NCBI GenBank assembly: GCA_027405735.1
Contig: JAPEHQ010000010.1
Location: forward strand, 496,001-560,000
Length of the DNA stretch: 64,000 nucleotides
Direction of reading: 5' to 3'
Origin: Mucor racemosus
Taxonomy: Eukaryota; Mucoromycota; Mucoromycetes; Mucorales; Mucoraceae
The notes under the pieces are model-generated. The model saw nothing but the letters and a program-made list of their open reading frames with translations. It did no database searches and was not told where the DNA came from. The translations under genes and the position numbers were made by a program. Below, piece by piece: positions 50,322 through 61,632 of the stretch. The stretch's first letter is position 1. Every line of letters begins with the position of its first letter.

Positions 50322-51100
50322 TTACCAGAAACAAAACTTTTTACAGAAAAAAAAAAGAAGTTGAAAAGAACTGAAAATAAGGAGGGGCTTTTTGTTTGAT
50401 TTTTATGCACTTTTCTTATTCTAACCCCGTTGTTTTTACTGGCAAGGTTTAGTACTGTGTACTACTACTCGGTGCCGCTCGGTGAATATGAATCATATAT
50501 TTATGCATGTTGTCATTCATTTTCCATGTATGATATGAACATTAAAGCAAATGGTCAGTGCAATTAGAACGAGATACTTGTTCACATTTTTGAAATTAAT
50601 TCGGACCTGAATCAGAGTTTTGAAATGTGAAACATATCTTTTTTATCATATTTACTAAACAACAATTCGTTGCTAGGCAACTGTATGGTCACCTCTTGAG
50701 AATCTGTATAGACCAGCTTGAGTGGGAATCGCAATTGAGGGATTCAATCATGATTGAATCCTTACATTTGCCTTTCAAGAAATGTATATTGCAGCGCCAT
50801 TACTGCCCAATAATCGTCTTTGAATGGCCTCTTTTTCATTCAACAAGAGTTTTTCAACTTCATTAAAGGTGATCCTTGAAGGAATATGAAGTTACCTATC
50901 AATTAAATGTTGTTTCCTGCCGAGATATCATTGTCGATACCATTTTGCATGAGGATCCAAGTAGTCACGTTTAATCAGCAGCTGTAATCCAATGGATTCT
51001 AGCCAGCGATTTATAATAAACCCTAATACATGTTGCCAATATAAGTTTGTGTGTCCTTTTTTTTTTATAAAGTCTACTCTAGTTTGCAGTATTATAAATA
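50322..51100. other. Divergent intergenic region
   Basis: About 780 bp between the NTF2-like and Derlin starts. TATAAAG at 51066-51072 is a possible Derlin TATA element, although it is only 35 bp before the ATG. No gene seen. Confidence 0.45.
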
Positions 51101-52368
51101 ATGCCAACGCCTTTAGAAACATGGTTTACTGAGATACCACCCATTACGAGAATATACGTTTCGGCTGCTTGTTTTACTAGTATTGCAGTGGTAAATTCAA
51201 CATTTTGACAAATTAATTATTCTCGTACCTAAAGAATTTTTGTAGCAACTTGGCTTTATACATCCTTTGCAGTTATGGCTGAATTATGAAAGCATTGCTC
51301 ACGATTTTCAGGTAATATTTAATATTCTCATATAATTAAAGATAAACGGACTAAATTCAACAAAATAGTGGTGGCGATTAATAACAAATTTCTTTTATTT
51401 TGGACCTTTATCAATAGATTTTTGCTTTCATATATTTTTCCTGTGAGTGTACTACAAAAAGAAAAAAAATATGCAACAACTAATGCGGTTAAAACAAATG
51501 ATAAGAGCTAGATATAGTAGGATGATGGAAGAAGGCTTTTTTAGAAATAAACCTGCGGATTATGTTTGGCTTATGGTGTTTTCAGCAAGTGTATTACTTG
51601 TTATATCTGTAAGCAGAGACTATTGTTGTACATGCCATGTAACTCAAAAAAGAAAAATATTACATAATAGATCATTGTACCATTTGCTTCCCTACCTTTT
51701 ATGGGATCTGCACTCTCATTTACAATGGTTTACATTTGGGCTAGAAGAAATCCATTTGTTCGCTTAAATTTCTTGGGATTACTTGTATTTACTGCACCTT
51801 ATTTACCATGGGTTTTGTTGATATTTTCCTTGTGTTTAGGAGGTCAAATGCCTACAGGAGACATATTAGGTGTATTAGTTGGACATATTTATTACTTTTT
51901 CGAAGATGTCTGGCCTCGTGATCCTATGAGCCAAGGAAAGAAATGGCTTGCCACACCAAGGATAATGTAAGTAAAATTATTCCATTTATATAAATATAAC
52001 CGATCAATCACAACTGAGCCCCGTGTATAACATTAGATGTTGGCTAGTGGAAGGAAATCGACCCAGAGATGATAGTATTGATATTGCAACAGAACAAGCA
52101 GAGGAAGCAGAAGCAGAAGAAGCAGAAGAAGAAGAACAGATAATGGAAGCAGAAGAAGAACAAGTAGTGGAAGCAGAAGTGGAACAACATAATATTATGC
52201 CTGAATCAACAATAAACAACGAATCAACAGGGGAATCAATAATGACAGATGGGGATGTAGGAGAAGAGGAATCAAAAAGAGATGAAATCTCGGGATATAA
52301 AATAGAGCAACAAGCTCAAACAGTAACAGAGAATAATACACTATCAACAGCAACAACAACAACAACAA

Positions 52369-52399
<31 letters not shown>

Positions 52400-52463
52400 G
52401 CCCATAGCATTATCACCTAAACAATCAACTAGTAGCAATGTTAATGAAATACCTTCAGCATAG
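51101..52463 (+). CDS. Derlin (Der1 family) with long acidic/Ser-rich tail
   Basis: ER-membrane rhomboid-like pseudoprotease that moves misfolded proteins out for degradation. Six exons (51101-51190, 51246-51311, 51369-51442, 51506-51608, 51671-51966, 52037-52463) give 351 aa. Family segments in order: TWFTEIPPITRIYVSACF, LWLNYESIAHDFQWWRLITN with FFYFGPLSIDF, RYSRMMEEGFFRNKPADYVW, MVYIWARRNPFVRLNFLGL, FTAPYLPWVLLIFS, GDILGVLVGHIYYFFEDVWP and KKWLATPRI. From about residue 210 on is a 140-residue tail rich in E, A, Q, T and S: acidic repeats of AEEAE type, then poly-T and poly-S from CAA/CAT triplet runs. Typical Derlins end soon after the last segment. The tail could recruit Cdc48-type partners (inference). 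Confidence 0.93.
52355..52398 (+). repeat. Coding triplet microsatellites (ACA)n and (TCA)n
   Basis: Pure triplet runs in the Derlin tail encode six or more Thr, then about ten Ser. Such runs are unstable, so the tail length is likely polymorphic. Confidence 0.85.
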
Positions 52464-52630
52464 AACTGTTTGGTGTAACTATAAAATATAAAATTGCAAC
52501 TAAAAATCAATAATAAAAAAAAACTCAACTCCGGATTATATTAAATGTTGAAAGATAATTATAATGATGGTACAACAGGATTATCTTTCTTTTACTTTTT
52601 TCTACTTTTCCCATTTTTTTTTCTCTTAAT

Positions 52631-54509
52631 ATGGGTAACAATCAATCAGATATAAAAAACCCTTTTGTATCAAAAAACATCCCAAAACATTTGAAGCCAT
52701 TAAAAAAAAAGAAGAAATACAAGTTTAAAAAGCCTGACAGTACATGTAGTAAAAAGGAAAAAACTCCAGTGACAGCAGCAGCAACAGCAGAAGCAGCAAA
52801 AGCAACGCCATTACCACCGCCAATTTTACTTTTAAACAGCAATAATAATGATGATAGTTTATATTTGGCAGGAGAAGAAACAGATTTCGTTGGATCTGGT
52901 CCTCGTGGCGCTTTTCGATGGTTCAAAGGCCGAAGGTATTTGAATCATGCTGAAGAGGTACATTGTTTCAAATAAATGAAAAAATCATGATATTCATGTA
53001 TAAATATAGGATGGTTTGAATAGAAATTTATTACCAAACGATCAATTAGAGTTAGACAGAATGAGGGTCTTAGCATTTATTATTAGATGGGCATTTAAAG
53101 GGTAATAAAATGTCTTTAAACCCCTTATATATATATATATATTTATATAAACTTTAATATTTAATCTAGAAATAATGTTGCTCCGGTACAAGATGATTTA
53201 CAAAAAGGAATTCAAGTTTTAAATGTGGGGTAAGTATGCGTATATGAAATCATATAATTCCTACTAAAAATATAAATCAAAAACCTGTTAGGTATGGGCC
53301 TGGAATGTGGGTAATGTAGTATTTACTATTATTATGTCAAAAACTTAAATATCTTGTGTTACTAAATCATACAAACAGCCTGGCCATCATATAATTGACA
53401 TGGCATTAGATTACCGCAATTCGCATTTTACTGCTGTAGATGTATTGGATTTATTACCTGTAGATTTCGAAGAAACAGAGAATATTGCTTCAAACGAAGA
53501 TGGTCATGAAATGAAATCACCTCCTACATCAGTAAATAATGCGACAATATTTACTCCAATGCATCCAAATTTATCATCAAAATTACAAAATACAACAACA
53601 CCTGTGATTGATTCATCTACATTAGATAGTAGTCTTTTATTATCACAAATCGCTGAAAATGCGTCATCAAATATAAGTAGTAGTATTACTCTTGAAAGTA
53701 GTGTTATTAGTACTAGTCGAGAAGAAGAAGAAGAGGAGGAGGAAGAAGATGATCGAGATGATAAAACACTAGAGATACCATTACTATTAGTTAATGGTGA
53801 AATACAAAAACCTTGTGAAACACCAAAAAAGCGTAGATTACTGCATAACCTTGATTTTTATCAGGCAAATGTGGTGAATACTAAATTACCTTTTGAAGAT
53901 AATCATTTTGATTTTGTAAAACAAAGACTAGTTACAGCCTCATTTACGGTTTCTGATTGGAAACATGTAATATCTGAATTGGTTCGTGTAACAAAACCTG
54001 GTGGTTACATTGAACTGTTGGAAATTGATTACAATACATATAATCTGGGGCCAAATGGAAGAAAATGGGAAAGTGAATGTGAGTATATATATTCTATAGT
54101 ATAAATATTTATATATGTATTAATGTAGAAAATAGTGATTGAAGCTGCTCGACTAAAAAGACAAATGGAACCAAGAATTGCTCAACATCTGTCCGATCTT
54201 TTAACAACTGTTGGTTTGATCGATGTATCTTCAAAGCTTGTTTCTATCCCTCTTGGATCATGGGGCCTTGATCTTGGAGAATTATGGAAGCAAAATATGG
54301 AGAAATTTATGGATTCAACAAGTCCATTATTAAGTAAATTAGTTGGGTTATCTGTAACAGAATATAGAAATCGATGGCTTAATTTGTTACAAGAAACTCA
54401 TGGTAGAAAAGCATTTAGCAACCTTCATGCTGCTTGGGGAAGAAAACCTTTAGTTGGAATTAACAATGATATCGCGATCGATTGGAGTTTATGCCCCCCT
54501 TTCTCATAA
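52631..54509 (+). CDS. Class I SAM-dependent methyltransferase
   Basis: Six exons (52631-52957, 53010-53101, 53170-53229, 53292-53310, 53379-54078, 54136-54509) give 523 aa. Motif I reads IQVLNVGYGPGMW, with its GYGPGMW half carried by a 19-nt microexon. MALDYRNSHFTAVDVLDLLP is motif II, followed by a disordered S/E-rich insert of about 110 residues. The fold then resumes with LDFYQANVVNTKLPFEDNHF, FDFVKQRLVTASFTVSDWKH, ELVRVTKPGGYIELLEID and a C-terminal helical part. This layout matches fungal methyltransferases near the LaeA/UMTA-like families, substrate unknown. The N-terminus MGNNQSD fits an N-myristoylation signal (G2, S6) and a polybasic stretch follows, so membrane attachment is plausible. 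It lies 167 bp after Derlin, same strand. Confidence 0.85.
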
Positions 54510-54899
54510 AGAAAACAATAATAATATGAATATATACTTACGACATGTAATGTCTAATATGCCCTTTCATCATCAACTATGTGCGCGGACACAATTTTGG
54601 TAGTGATAATAAAGAAAACAGTTTTAATTTATACAATTTCCTTCTTATTACATTCATAAATATCTATATACACTACATAAACAACACAGACATTTTATAT
54701 TACCCTTCTCATTTAGAAAATTACACCAACAATTCACATACCATCATCTATTTTTTTCTTGTGTGTGTTCTCCTTGTTCTAAATGATACACAAAAAAATT
54801 CCACCCCTTAAAAATTCAAAATGTGTATAAAAAGTTGCTTTATTTGTTGTTGTTGTTATTTTTCTTCTTTCTTTATTTTCTCTCCATCAAACTACATAA
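54510..54899. other. Globin-like gene promoter and intergenic DNA
   Basis: TATAAAAA at 54826-54833, 74 bp before the ATG, followed by a pyrimidine-rich leader (TTTCTTCTTTCTTTATTTTC). No gene seen; the 54581-54811 frame is AT-rich noise. Confidence 0.5.
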
Positions 54900-55907
54900 A
54901 TGAATTCAGACACAATTCAACACACAACACATTTAGGCAATTCAAATAATGCTAAATCAAATTTACCATCGTCTTTATTGGGCCCAAGTAAAAGACATAA
55001 CAGTACGAATATACGTAAATTCTTTAATAGATTTCCAAATCCAAAATCTCCTCCATTATCGCCACAACATCCAGATATTAGTAAATATCAAGATATAAGT
55101 CGCTGTCCAATGATGAATGGTAGCAACTATAGCAGCAGTATTGATGAAGATTTATCTCCTACTCAAAAACAAATTGATCTCGTTCGAATTAGTTGGGAAA
55201 GAGTCTCTGAAATTCGACATGAAACAGATGATAGAAATGTTTCTGCTTCTCATGCATTTGGCTTGGCTTTTTATGATGCTTTATTTAAAATGGATGAAGA
55301 TTGTAGACATTTATTTCATAATGTATTTCAACAAGCAAGAGCTTTGACTGGTATGATTTCATATATAGCAAGGGCTCCGAATGTAACCAATAATAATTCA
55401 ATCATGACAAGACCTGCATGTTGTGGTGGTAGTGCTGGTAATTACCCACCAACAGGCCTTGACTCTCCACCTTCAACTCCAACAACAATTAAAGATATTA
55501 ATGCAAGAAAAAGAGCAACTGATTGTGATAGTAATGAAGATAATTACGATGAAGGTGACCCTGAATGGCTTGCTCTTCAAATGAGAGAATTAGGTGCAAG
55601 ACACTATTTTTATAAAGTAAAGCCTCATCATTTAGAACTTGTTGGCCCTGCCTTTGCCTCTGCCCTGAAAAAAAGATTAGGGAATGAATACACAACTGAA
55701 ATTGGTGATGCATGGGTTAAGGTAAAATCGTTATTATTATTATTATTTGCAAAATGTCAAATGCTGACAATTTGTGATTTTTCTTAGGCCAACTCTTATG
55801 CCGCTTACAATATGAAAATTGGTTTCGATTCTCAGCAGGCCTGGGAGGAAGGAACCGTAAATAATCGATCTTCGAGGAAAAATAAAGCAGCATGTACAAT
55901 TCAATAA
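54900..55907 (+). CDS. Single-domain globin-like protein with insert
   Basis: Probable heme protein for oxygen or nitric-oxide handling or sensing. Two exons (54900-55721, 55788-55907) give 313 aa. About 85 N-terminal residues are disordered. The globin fold then starts TQKQIDLVRISWERVSEI, FGLAFYDALFKMDEDCRHLF and HNVFQQARALTGMISYIARA (helices A to E). The fold is interrupted by an insert of about 60 residues (T, N, S, P and D rich) between E and F. Helix F to H: LQMRELGARHYFYKVKPHHL, ELVGPAFASALKKRLG, EIGDAWVKANSYAAYNMKIG. H235 in GARH is the likely proximal heme ligand. No FAD/NAD reductase domain follows, so it is not a full flavohemoglobin. Reading through the intron would end the protein early at 295 aa, and the spliced form restores helix H. 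Confidence 0.85.
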
Positions 55908-56051
55908 AAGAAAGAAGAATATGCATGCATATTATCAATGTCTTTTATTTCTTTGTTTCGCAACAAAAAACTATATAAAATCACTGTACTTATGGACCAC
56001 AGCCCCCCTCCCTTTCTATCCTTTCTACTATACATTATTAAATCTATTTGT

Positions 56052-56085
56052 CATAATATAATATAATATAATATAATATAATATT
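56052..56085. repeat. Pentanucleotide microsatellite (ATAAT)n
   Basis: About six to seven perfect ATAAT units in the intergenic space after the globin-like gene. Confidence 0.9.
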
Positions 56086-57737
56086 AAATAAATTATTATA
56101 CCCTGATATGATGAATACAGTCTTATCGGTGAGTTTTTCGCGGCAATTGTATATTTTTATACATTTTTTCTCCTCGATTTCAACTCGAGTAATTATCGTT
56201 GTAAAGCCAGGGGAGAAATTTCTGATCATTTTGAGCCCCTAATTGTCGCTAATAAAGAAACTACGTATCATAATTATAAACGTGGTGGTATTAAGGTTTA
56301 TTCTACAACAAAGAGTAAACAAAGTAAACAGGATTATTATTGATATAAACAAGATTGAAGTATACATGCGTAATTAAATTTAATTAACAAAAGTTGGCCA
56401 GATCTTATAAAGTATAAATAGAATAAGCCGTATTTGCATATACATATAAACTTTAATTTTGTATATACGATATAGATGAAGTATGCACCCTTCATTATAT
56501 CGGATACACAGAATTTTCTGTGGCTACATTATGCAAAAGGTAAAATATGGCTATCATTTTGAACAAGATTTCTCGACACAAGAAAAGTAATTTCTCTCTA
56601 AATGTGCATCTGCCAAGAAATTGAATTCATATAGTATCCTCATACGGTTACGATATTACATAATATGAGTTTTGTATTCATAACTTGTAGATTAATGACA
56701 AAAGAGCATGAAAACTACAAATTGAAGAGTCTACGTCGGCCCTTGAATATGGTTTCCTGCTTTAAGCATACCTCCAACGAAAAAGTGCTTATAATATCTA
56801 TTTTTATATTAAAACAATTGAATAAAAAATGGTATTAAAAACTATTTGTATTAAATCATTCAAGTACTTAATTTTATAGGCTTTTATTTATTAGTAAAGC
56901 TATGAAAAATCTTTAAAAGCTGATTCATGTGTTTGAAATTGCATTTCTGTAGTGGTGACCAACCAATGATACGTAAAAAAAAAAAATGGACAAGGAGGAG
57001 TGGTACCACACCAGAGCTTGGGATGCCTCTGTGAATCACCTGCTTTCTACGGAATTAAATGAAGTGCTAATAAAGGAAGTATATTTGGCATCTAAAGTTA
57101 CTGGAAATTTAATCTAATCTAATCTACAATTTCAAATATTTTAGGCCTGTTGGTTCCTTGACTATCGAATTATGAATTGTGTACATTTAGGGAATTTCTG
57201 GTTATTGCACTGTTTATTATTATTGTTAATCTATAATTTTATATTGTGGTACCTGGTGATGTCAAACTGTCCAATAGCAACATATTGGAGTTGTTTTGGA
57301 CCTGCATAATATATTTAACGCTCTACTTCTATTGATTAAATTTTTTGGAGATTGCAAGGCTAACCTCTTTAAAGGCTTGTAAGGGAAACAATCAATATTT
57401 AAGTTGAATCAAAATATCCTTCAAGTACAAACAAAAACAGTGGTATGGTCAAAACATAATAAAGTGCCGTTGTACGATAATTGACATTGCAATGATTTTT
57501 AGACATATTTCTCGTTTTCTTTTTATTGTATAAAATCTAATTTTAGCTTCTTTTTTTCCATGTATTTTTCCAGTCTCATACCAATTTCATTCATGATATG
57601 TTATATCCTCAATAATCATCGAGTTATAAATCCTATAGCTGGGCTATTTACGAACAATAATACAACATTGATATGAAGAATGAATAAAAAAGTGAAATTA
57701 AAAGTGAAACTTTCTTCCCGATTAAGCAATATTATTT

Positions 57738-57745
57738 TATATAAA
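57738..57745 (+). promoter_or_regulatory. TATA box of the bZIP gene
   Basis: TATATAAA, 78 bp before the ATG. Confidence 0.5.
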
Positions 57746-57822
57746 TTCACCTACAATTTTTTTTTAAAAAAAATCAAAGAGCACGATCTTATCTTCCTTT
57801 TCGCCTAAATTTTTCCTTAAAT

Positions 57823-58968
57823 ATGGCACAACATCAACAACTTAATCAAAAACCACCACATCTTGCTGCATATCGAGCTATTGCACCTTCTACTGCACCA
57901 CCCAATATTTTACCTCGTCCAGAAGCATTTGATGTGGAAAAGCGAAAATGGAACGATGCTGATCATTCTGGCTCAATTATGAACAAAATTCGTACGTTGA
58001 TTAAAATTTTATTTACTGATAAAAACAACTCATAAATCATTTTCATAGAAAGAAGAGGTAGCGGAAGTTCCCAAGGCTCTAATAATTCAACTTCTTTAGC
58101 TGTGGACCAACGTAAACGACGAAAAGAACAAAATAGAGCAGCACAGAGAGCTTTCAGAGAAAGAAAGGAACGATACGTTCAAGAACTCGAGGATAAAATT
58201 AAAGAAATTGAGGCAGCTCATGCTTTAAAAGTATCCCAACTTGAAAAAGAGAATTTAGACCTTAAAATAACCATGAAAGATATGCAAAATGAATTATACA
58301 AGTTTAAAGGTAGTAATAGTAATACCTTGTCTAATAGTAATGGTATTACACCACCACCGCCACTACCTTTATCAACATCGCCCGCAGCTGTGTCAGTTGC
58401 CGAGGAACGATCTCCGCCTTATTCGGACTCCCGGCCACCTGTCATTTCCGCTAATTCTACACCAAATACATCTCCTGTTGCAACAACACCTAGAGTAGCT
58501 TCATCAGCAGTGGCATGCATTCGTGATAAAGATGGTGTTAGTTTTTGCGAGAGATTAAAAGAAGAAGTTTGCTCCAATGCATATGATCGATTATTAACTG
58601 AGCCATTATTTGATGCACAAGGATATTTGAATGAAACAGTAGTTAGTCATCCAGTACCTATTGTTACATCTTCTACTAAAGAACGCAGCAAAGCAGATGT
58701 ATTTAACGAATTGGAGCAATTTTTAACCGAGAATTTCTCGCCAACAACTGACAGTGTATCAAATACGAGCAGTTCCGTTGATTTGATCTCGTGTTCAGAA
58801 GTTTGGCAAAGAATTGCAAAACATCCAATGTTTGAACAGTTTAATACGGATGAATTATGTGATGAATTACGAAGAAGGGCTAAGTGTTCAAGAACTGGAC
58901 CTGTATTTGAAGAATATGAAGTGAAAGAGGTATTGGATTTGATGGTATCTAAAGTTAACTCTTCATAA
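57823..58968 (+). CDS. AP-1-like bZIP factor (Pap1/Yap1 type)
   Basis: Nuclear regulator of oxidative and metal stress genes. Two exons (57823-57991, 58049-58968) give 362 aa. The basic region RKRRKEQNRAAQRAFRERK (N85, A88, Q89, F92, R93) is the Pap1/Yap1 signature for TTACTAA or TGACTCA sites, followed by a leucine zipper to about residue 130. Two cysteine clusters frame the C-terminal half: C213, C223 and C231 around VSFCERLKEEVC, and C305, C327 and C336 in CSEVWQRIAKHPMF and DELCDELRRRAKC. The latter is the Pap1 c-CRD, which controls Crm1 export through disulfides. DELCDELRRRAK resembles the embedded export signal. Redox control is therefore well supported by family knowledge; the exact disulfide pairs are inference. 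Confidence 0.93.
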
Positions 58969-59196
58969 CCTATGGAATAATCTTGTAATTGTATATATAA
59001 TAATTTTTTTGAAAATACCGAATCAGTTCCTCTTTTATGAACCAAATATCCATAGTAATGATCCAACTCCTATTGAATACAAACCAGGCATAAAATGAAC
59101 TTGTTTGAGATTTTATATAAATATCTAATAAAAAAATTCATTGATTGTATCTTTCTTTTATCTTTCTTTCTTCTTTTTTACAACTAAAAAAAAATC
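58969..59196. other. Short intergenic region with TATA box
   Basis: TATATAAA at 59114-59121 lies 76 bp before the next ATG, followed by a T/C-rich leader. Confidence 0.45.
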
Positions 59197-59862
59197 ATGA
59201 ACTTTACCACATCAATTATATTAAAAGATCCTTCTACTGATAAAGTTAGGATTAGGGAAATGAAGCGTTTTCATGAATTTGTCGTTCCATCAAAGTTCGC
59301 TACTATTCCAACAAATCATACCCAATCTCGCATCATGAGAAACGCACATATAAATACACATCGAAGAACCCCAAGCATTAAAGAACTAGAATATGATACT
59401 GAAGAAGATGATGATCATATGCCAACAACTCCAATTAGCGATGAAGAAGATGATGATGAAAATATACCTCTAGCAGCGCTGGCTTTTCAAAAAGGATTTG
59501 TAGTACCGGATAAAGTTGAAAATGTCTATCCCTTAATACAGCACATTCCTCAAGCAATGCCATTGAAATATATTGATAACAAATATTCAAAATTTCATGC
59601 TTTTGATAACAATCAATCTCCCATGCACAATCTTTCTGCTTTTTTACCAACAATGCACAATCCCGAGGAATATCCCCAACAATATCAATTTTATCAATTG
59701 GACCGAAATTATTCTTATACATCAAGCTCCAACTCGTCTATTTCTTCTATTTCTTCAACATCGGAATCATTTACTTCTGCTTTAACAGATGGTCGGCACA
59801 TGACCGACGCCACCTTCGCTAAAGGAGCATCAACATGTTATCGCCGGCAATCTTTTATTTAA
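59197..59862 (+). CDS. Hypothetical low-complexity protein, 221 aa
   Basis: Single-exon frame with a TATA box 76 bp upstream. Residues 1-40 (SIILKDPSTDKVRIREMKRF, HEFVVPSKFAT) look ordered. An acidic stretch with EYDTEEDDDHMPTTP and SDEEDDDENIP follows, then a Q/N/H/S-rich C-terminus with serine runs. It has a regulator-like composition, perhaps a nuclear or signalling adaptor, but no domain is recognised. It ends CYRRQSFI. The TPISDEED segment could be phosphorylated (inference). Confidence 0.65.
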   Translation: MNFTTSIILKDPSTDKVRIREMKRFHEFVVPSKFATIPTNHTQSRIMRNAHINTHRRTPSIKELEYDTEEDDDHMPTTPISDEEDDDENIPLAALAFQKGFVVPDKVENVYPLIQHIPQAMPLKYIDNKYSKFHAFDNNQSPMHNLSAFLPTMHNPEEYPQQYQFYQLDRNYSYTSSSNSSISSISSTSESFTSALTDGRHMTDATFAKGASTCYRRQSFI

Positions 59863-61129
59863 ATCGAGTTCAATTGAATAAGTCTTTGTATATGTGCATA
59901 TTTGTATCACTCTATTGTATAGCATGGTTGCTATTGTCTATTTATTTAGTGTCATTTTCTTGATTTTTAAACAATAAAATCATGTTTTCTTTTTTACAAT
60001 AAAACTTAAATTAAAGTATACAGTATTCCCAGCAAATACGCAAGAACATTCGAAAGATCTCGAACTTCTATTTTTACGCATCAACAAAAGCTGTTTTATC
60101 TGTCTGTTGATGCATGACGATCAATGGTTATAAACAAGTTAGCTGTAGATCCTCAGTTTTCTTATATCTAGTTTAGGTGCTGTGTCTTATGGGGTGTATA
60201 TTCGTTGCTTTATAAAGACGAGAATAACGTTGGCATGATAAAACCCATTTTACAAACAGACATGTATAAATACAATTTCACAAAAAAATAAAGGAGGCTT
60301 CAAAAATTGAAGCTTTTTGCCTCTATGCGCAACTCTGGGTCAAGGATATGTACATGTATACAAATCAACAAATTTATTGAGATTCACTTGTATAATCCTT
60401 TTTTACAAATGCTTAAACAAACTGACGCTATGGCAATATATATAGGTATATATATGCATATATTAAGTGTTTGGGAACTTACAGTTACCTCTCAACATGC
60501 ATGAATGGTTCCTAATATATACCCTTGGATTCATATATTATTGGGCCAGTTTCATATTCATACCCTTTTTGCTTTGTGCTTCTGTGATATAAATAGCATT
60601 ATAGTTTTGGACGCATTTATGGGCGAGGGTATCAAATATACTTCAAATCATCGAGCCTCCTAATTTTCCCTTATGGGAATAAAAAGGATATAGAGTGATT
60701 TGAAGCTGTAAAACTTGATTCTATCATAAAGAATATGATTTTCCATGCGATTCTACGTTTGTATTAAGATTTGGATATATACCAACATTTATCAACTAAA
60801 TGAATGTGTAGCACATCTAATTTTGAATCGATTTACTTTTAAAATGTTTCATAAATACACATTTTTACCTCTCTAGATATACTTTGGGGCTATATACAAT
60901 CTAGTCTAAAGTCTGTTTCATAGACGAAACTGTCTACTATTTCATATTATTAACTTTTAACCATCTAATAAGCCAACTCGTTTTACAAAACAAAAATTTA
61001 AAATTTTTGGTATTTTTCAGGCAAATTTATATGCAATTATTTGAATCATTATTGAGTATTCGACAATAAAAAAATAGACGTAAAACACATTGCACTACAA
61101 CTTTGACTATACAAATATTTTGTTTGTTT
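59863..61129. other. Gene-free stretch, no feature recognised
   Basis: AT-rich. Only the dispersed motif GTAAAACACATTGCACTACAACTTTGACTATAC (about 61079-61111), shared with 34006-34037, stands out. Confidence 0.45.
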
Positions 61130-61533
61130 GAAAATAAATTATTAACTGTTAATGTTAGGGTGCGTTATAATATTTTTCTCGAACAAAAAAAGCATCCAGC
61201 ATTTAATCATTTTGTTCAATTATCTACGTTATAATCAATGCTTTTTTGGTCTAAAGTCGATATCTACCTGGAGAAGAACTAGTGATTATAAAAGTATGTA
61301 TAGTATTGACTTGATTTGAATGAATGAATAAACTCATATTAGTCTATTTAGTTTCTAAAAAGTATTTATTTCTATTTAGTGGCCAACAGCTAAGAAGAGG
61401 AAAACAAGATGTTGTCTTGCTTGTATATCATTACCAACTATCAAAGGTACAACATAATTATTACTTATTAGCTTGTTATTAATAATTGACCTTACTAATA
61501 AACCAATTTTTATAGGTCAAAAGTAAGTTTGTT

Positions 61534-61632
61534 CTGGTAAAGCATTGAATAAATTGGATTGGGACAAAGAGGAGGGTAAAAAGGTGGTAATAGGTCCCAG
61601 TGATGGCCATGTGTATGCTTATAATATTGGAT
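61534..61632 (+). pseudogene. Dynein intermediate chain fragment, second copy
   Basis: Plus strand reads GKALNKLDWDKE, one extra codon, GKKVVIGPSDGHVYAYNIG, then two stop codons. It is homologous to the fragment in the left R1 copy and shows different changes from it, so both decayed independently after duplication. Confidence 0.65.

Larger units (their letters stand above)
55908..57822. other. 1.9-kb intergenic region, no gene seen
   Basis: Contains an ATAAT pentanucleotide run (about 56052-56085) and otherwise AT-rich sequence. TATATAAA lies at its 3' end. Confidence 0.5.

Noticed and set aside
52195..52528. Minus-strand Met/Leu and Asp-run frames
   Set aside because: Antisense translations of the Thr/Ser triplet runs in the Derlin tail.
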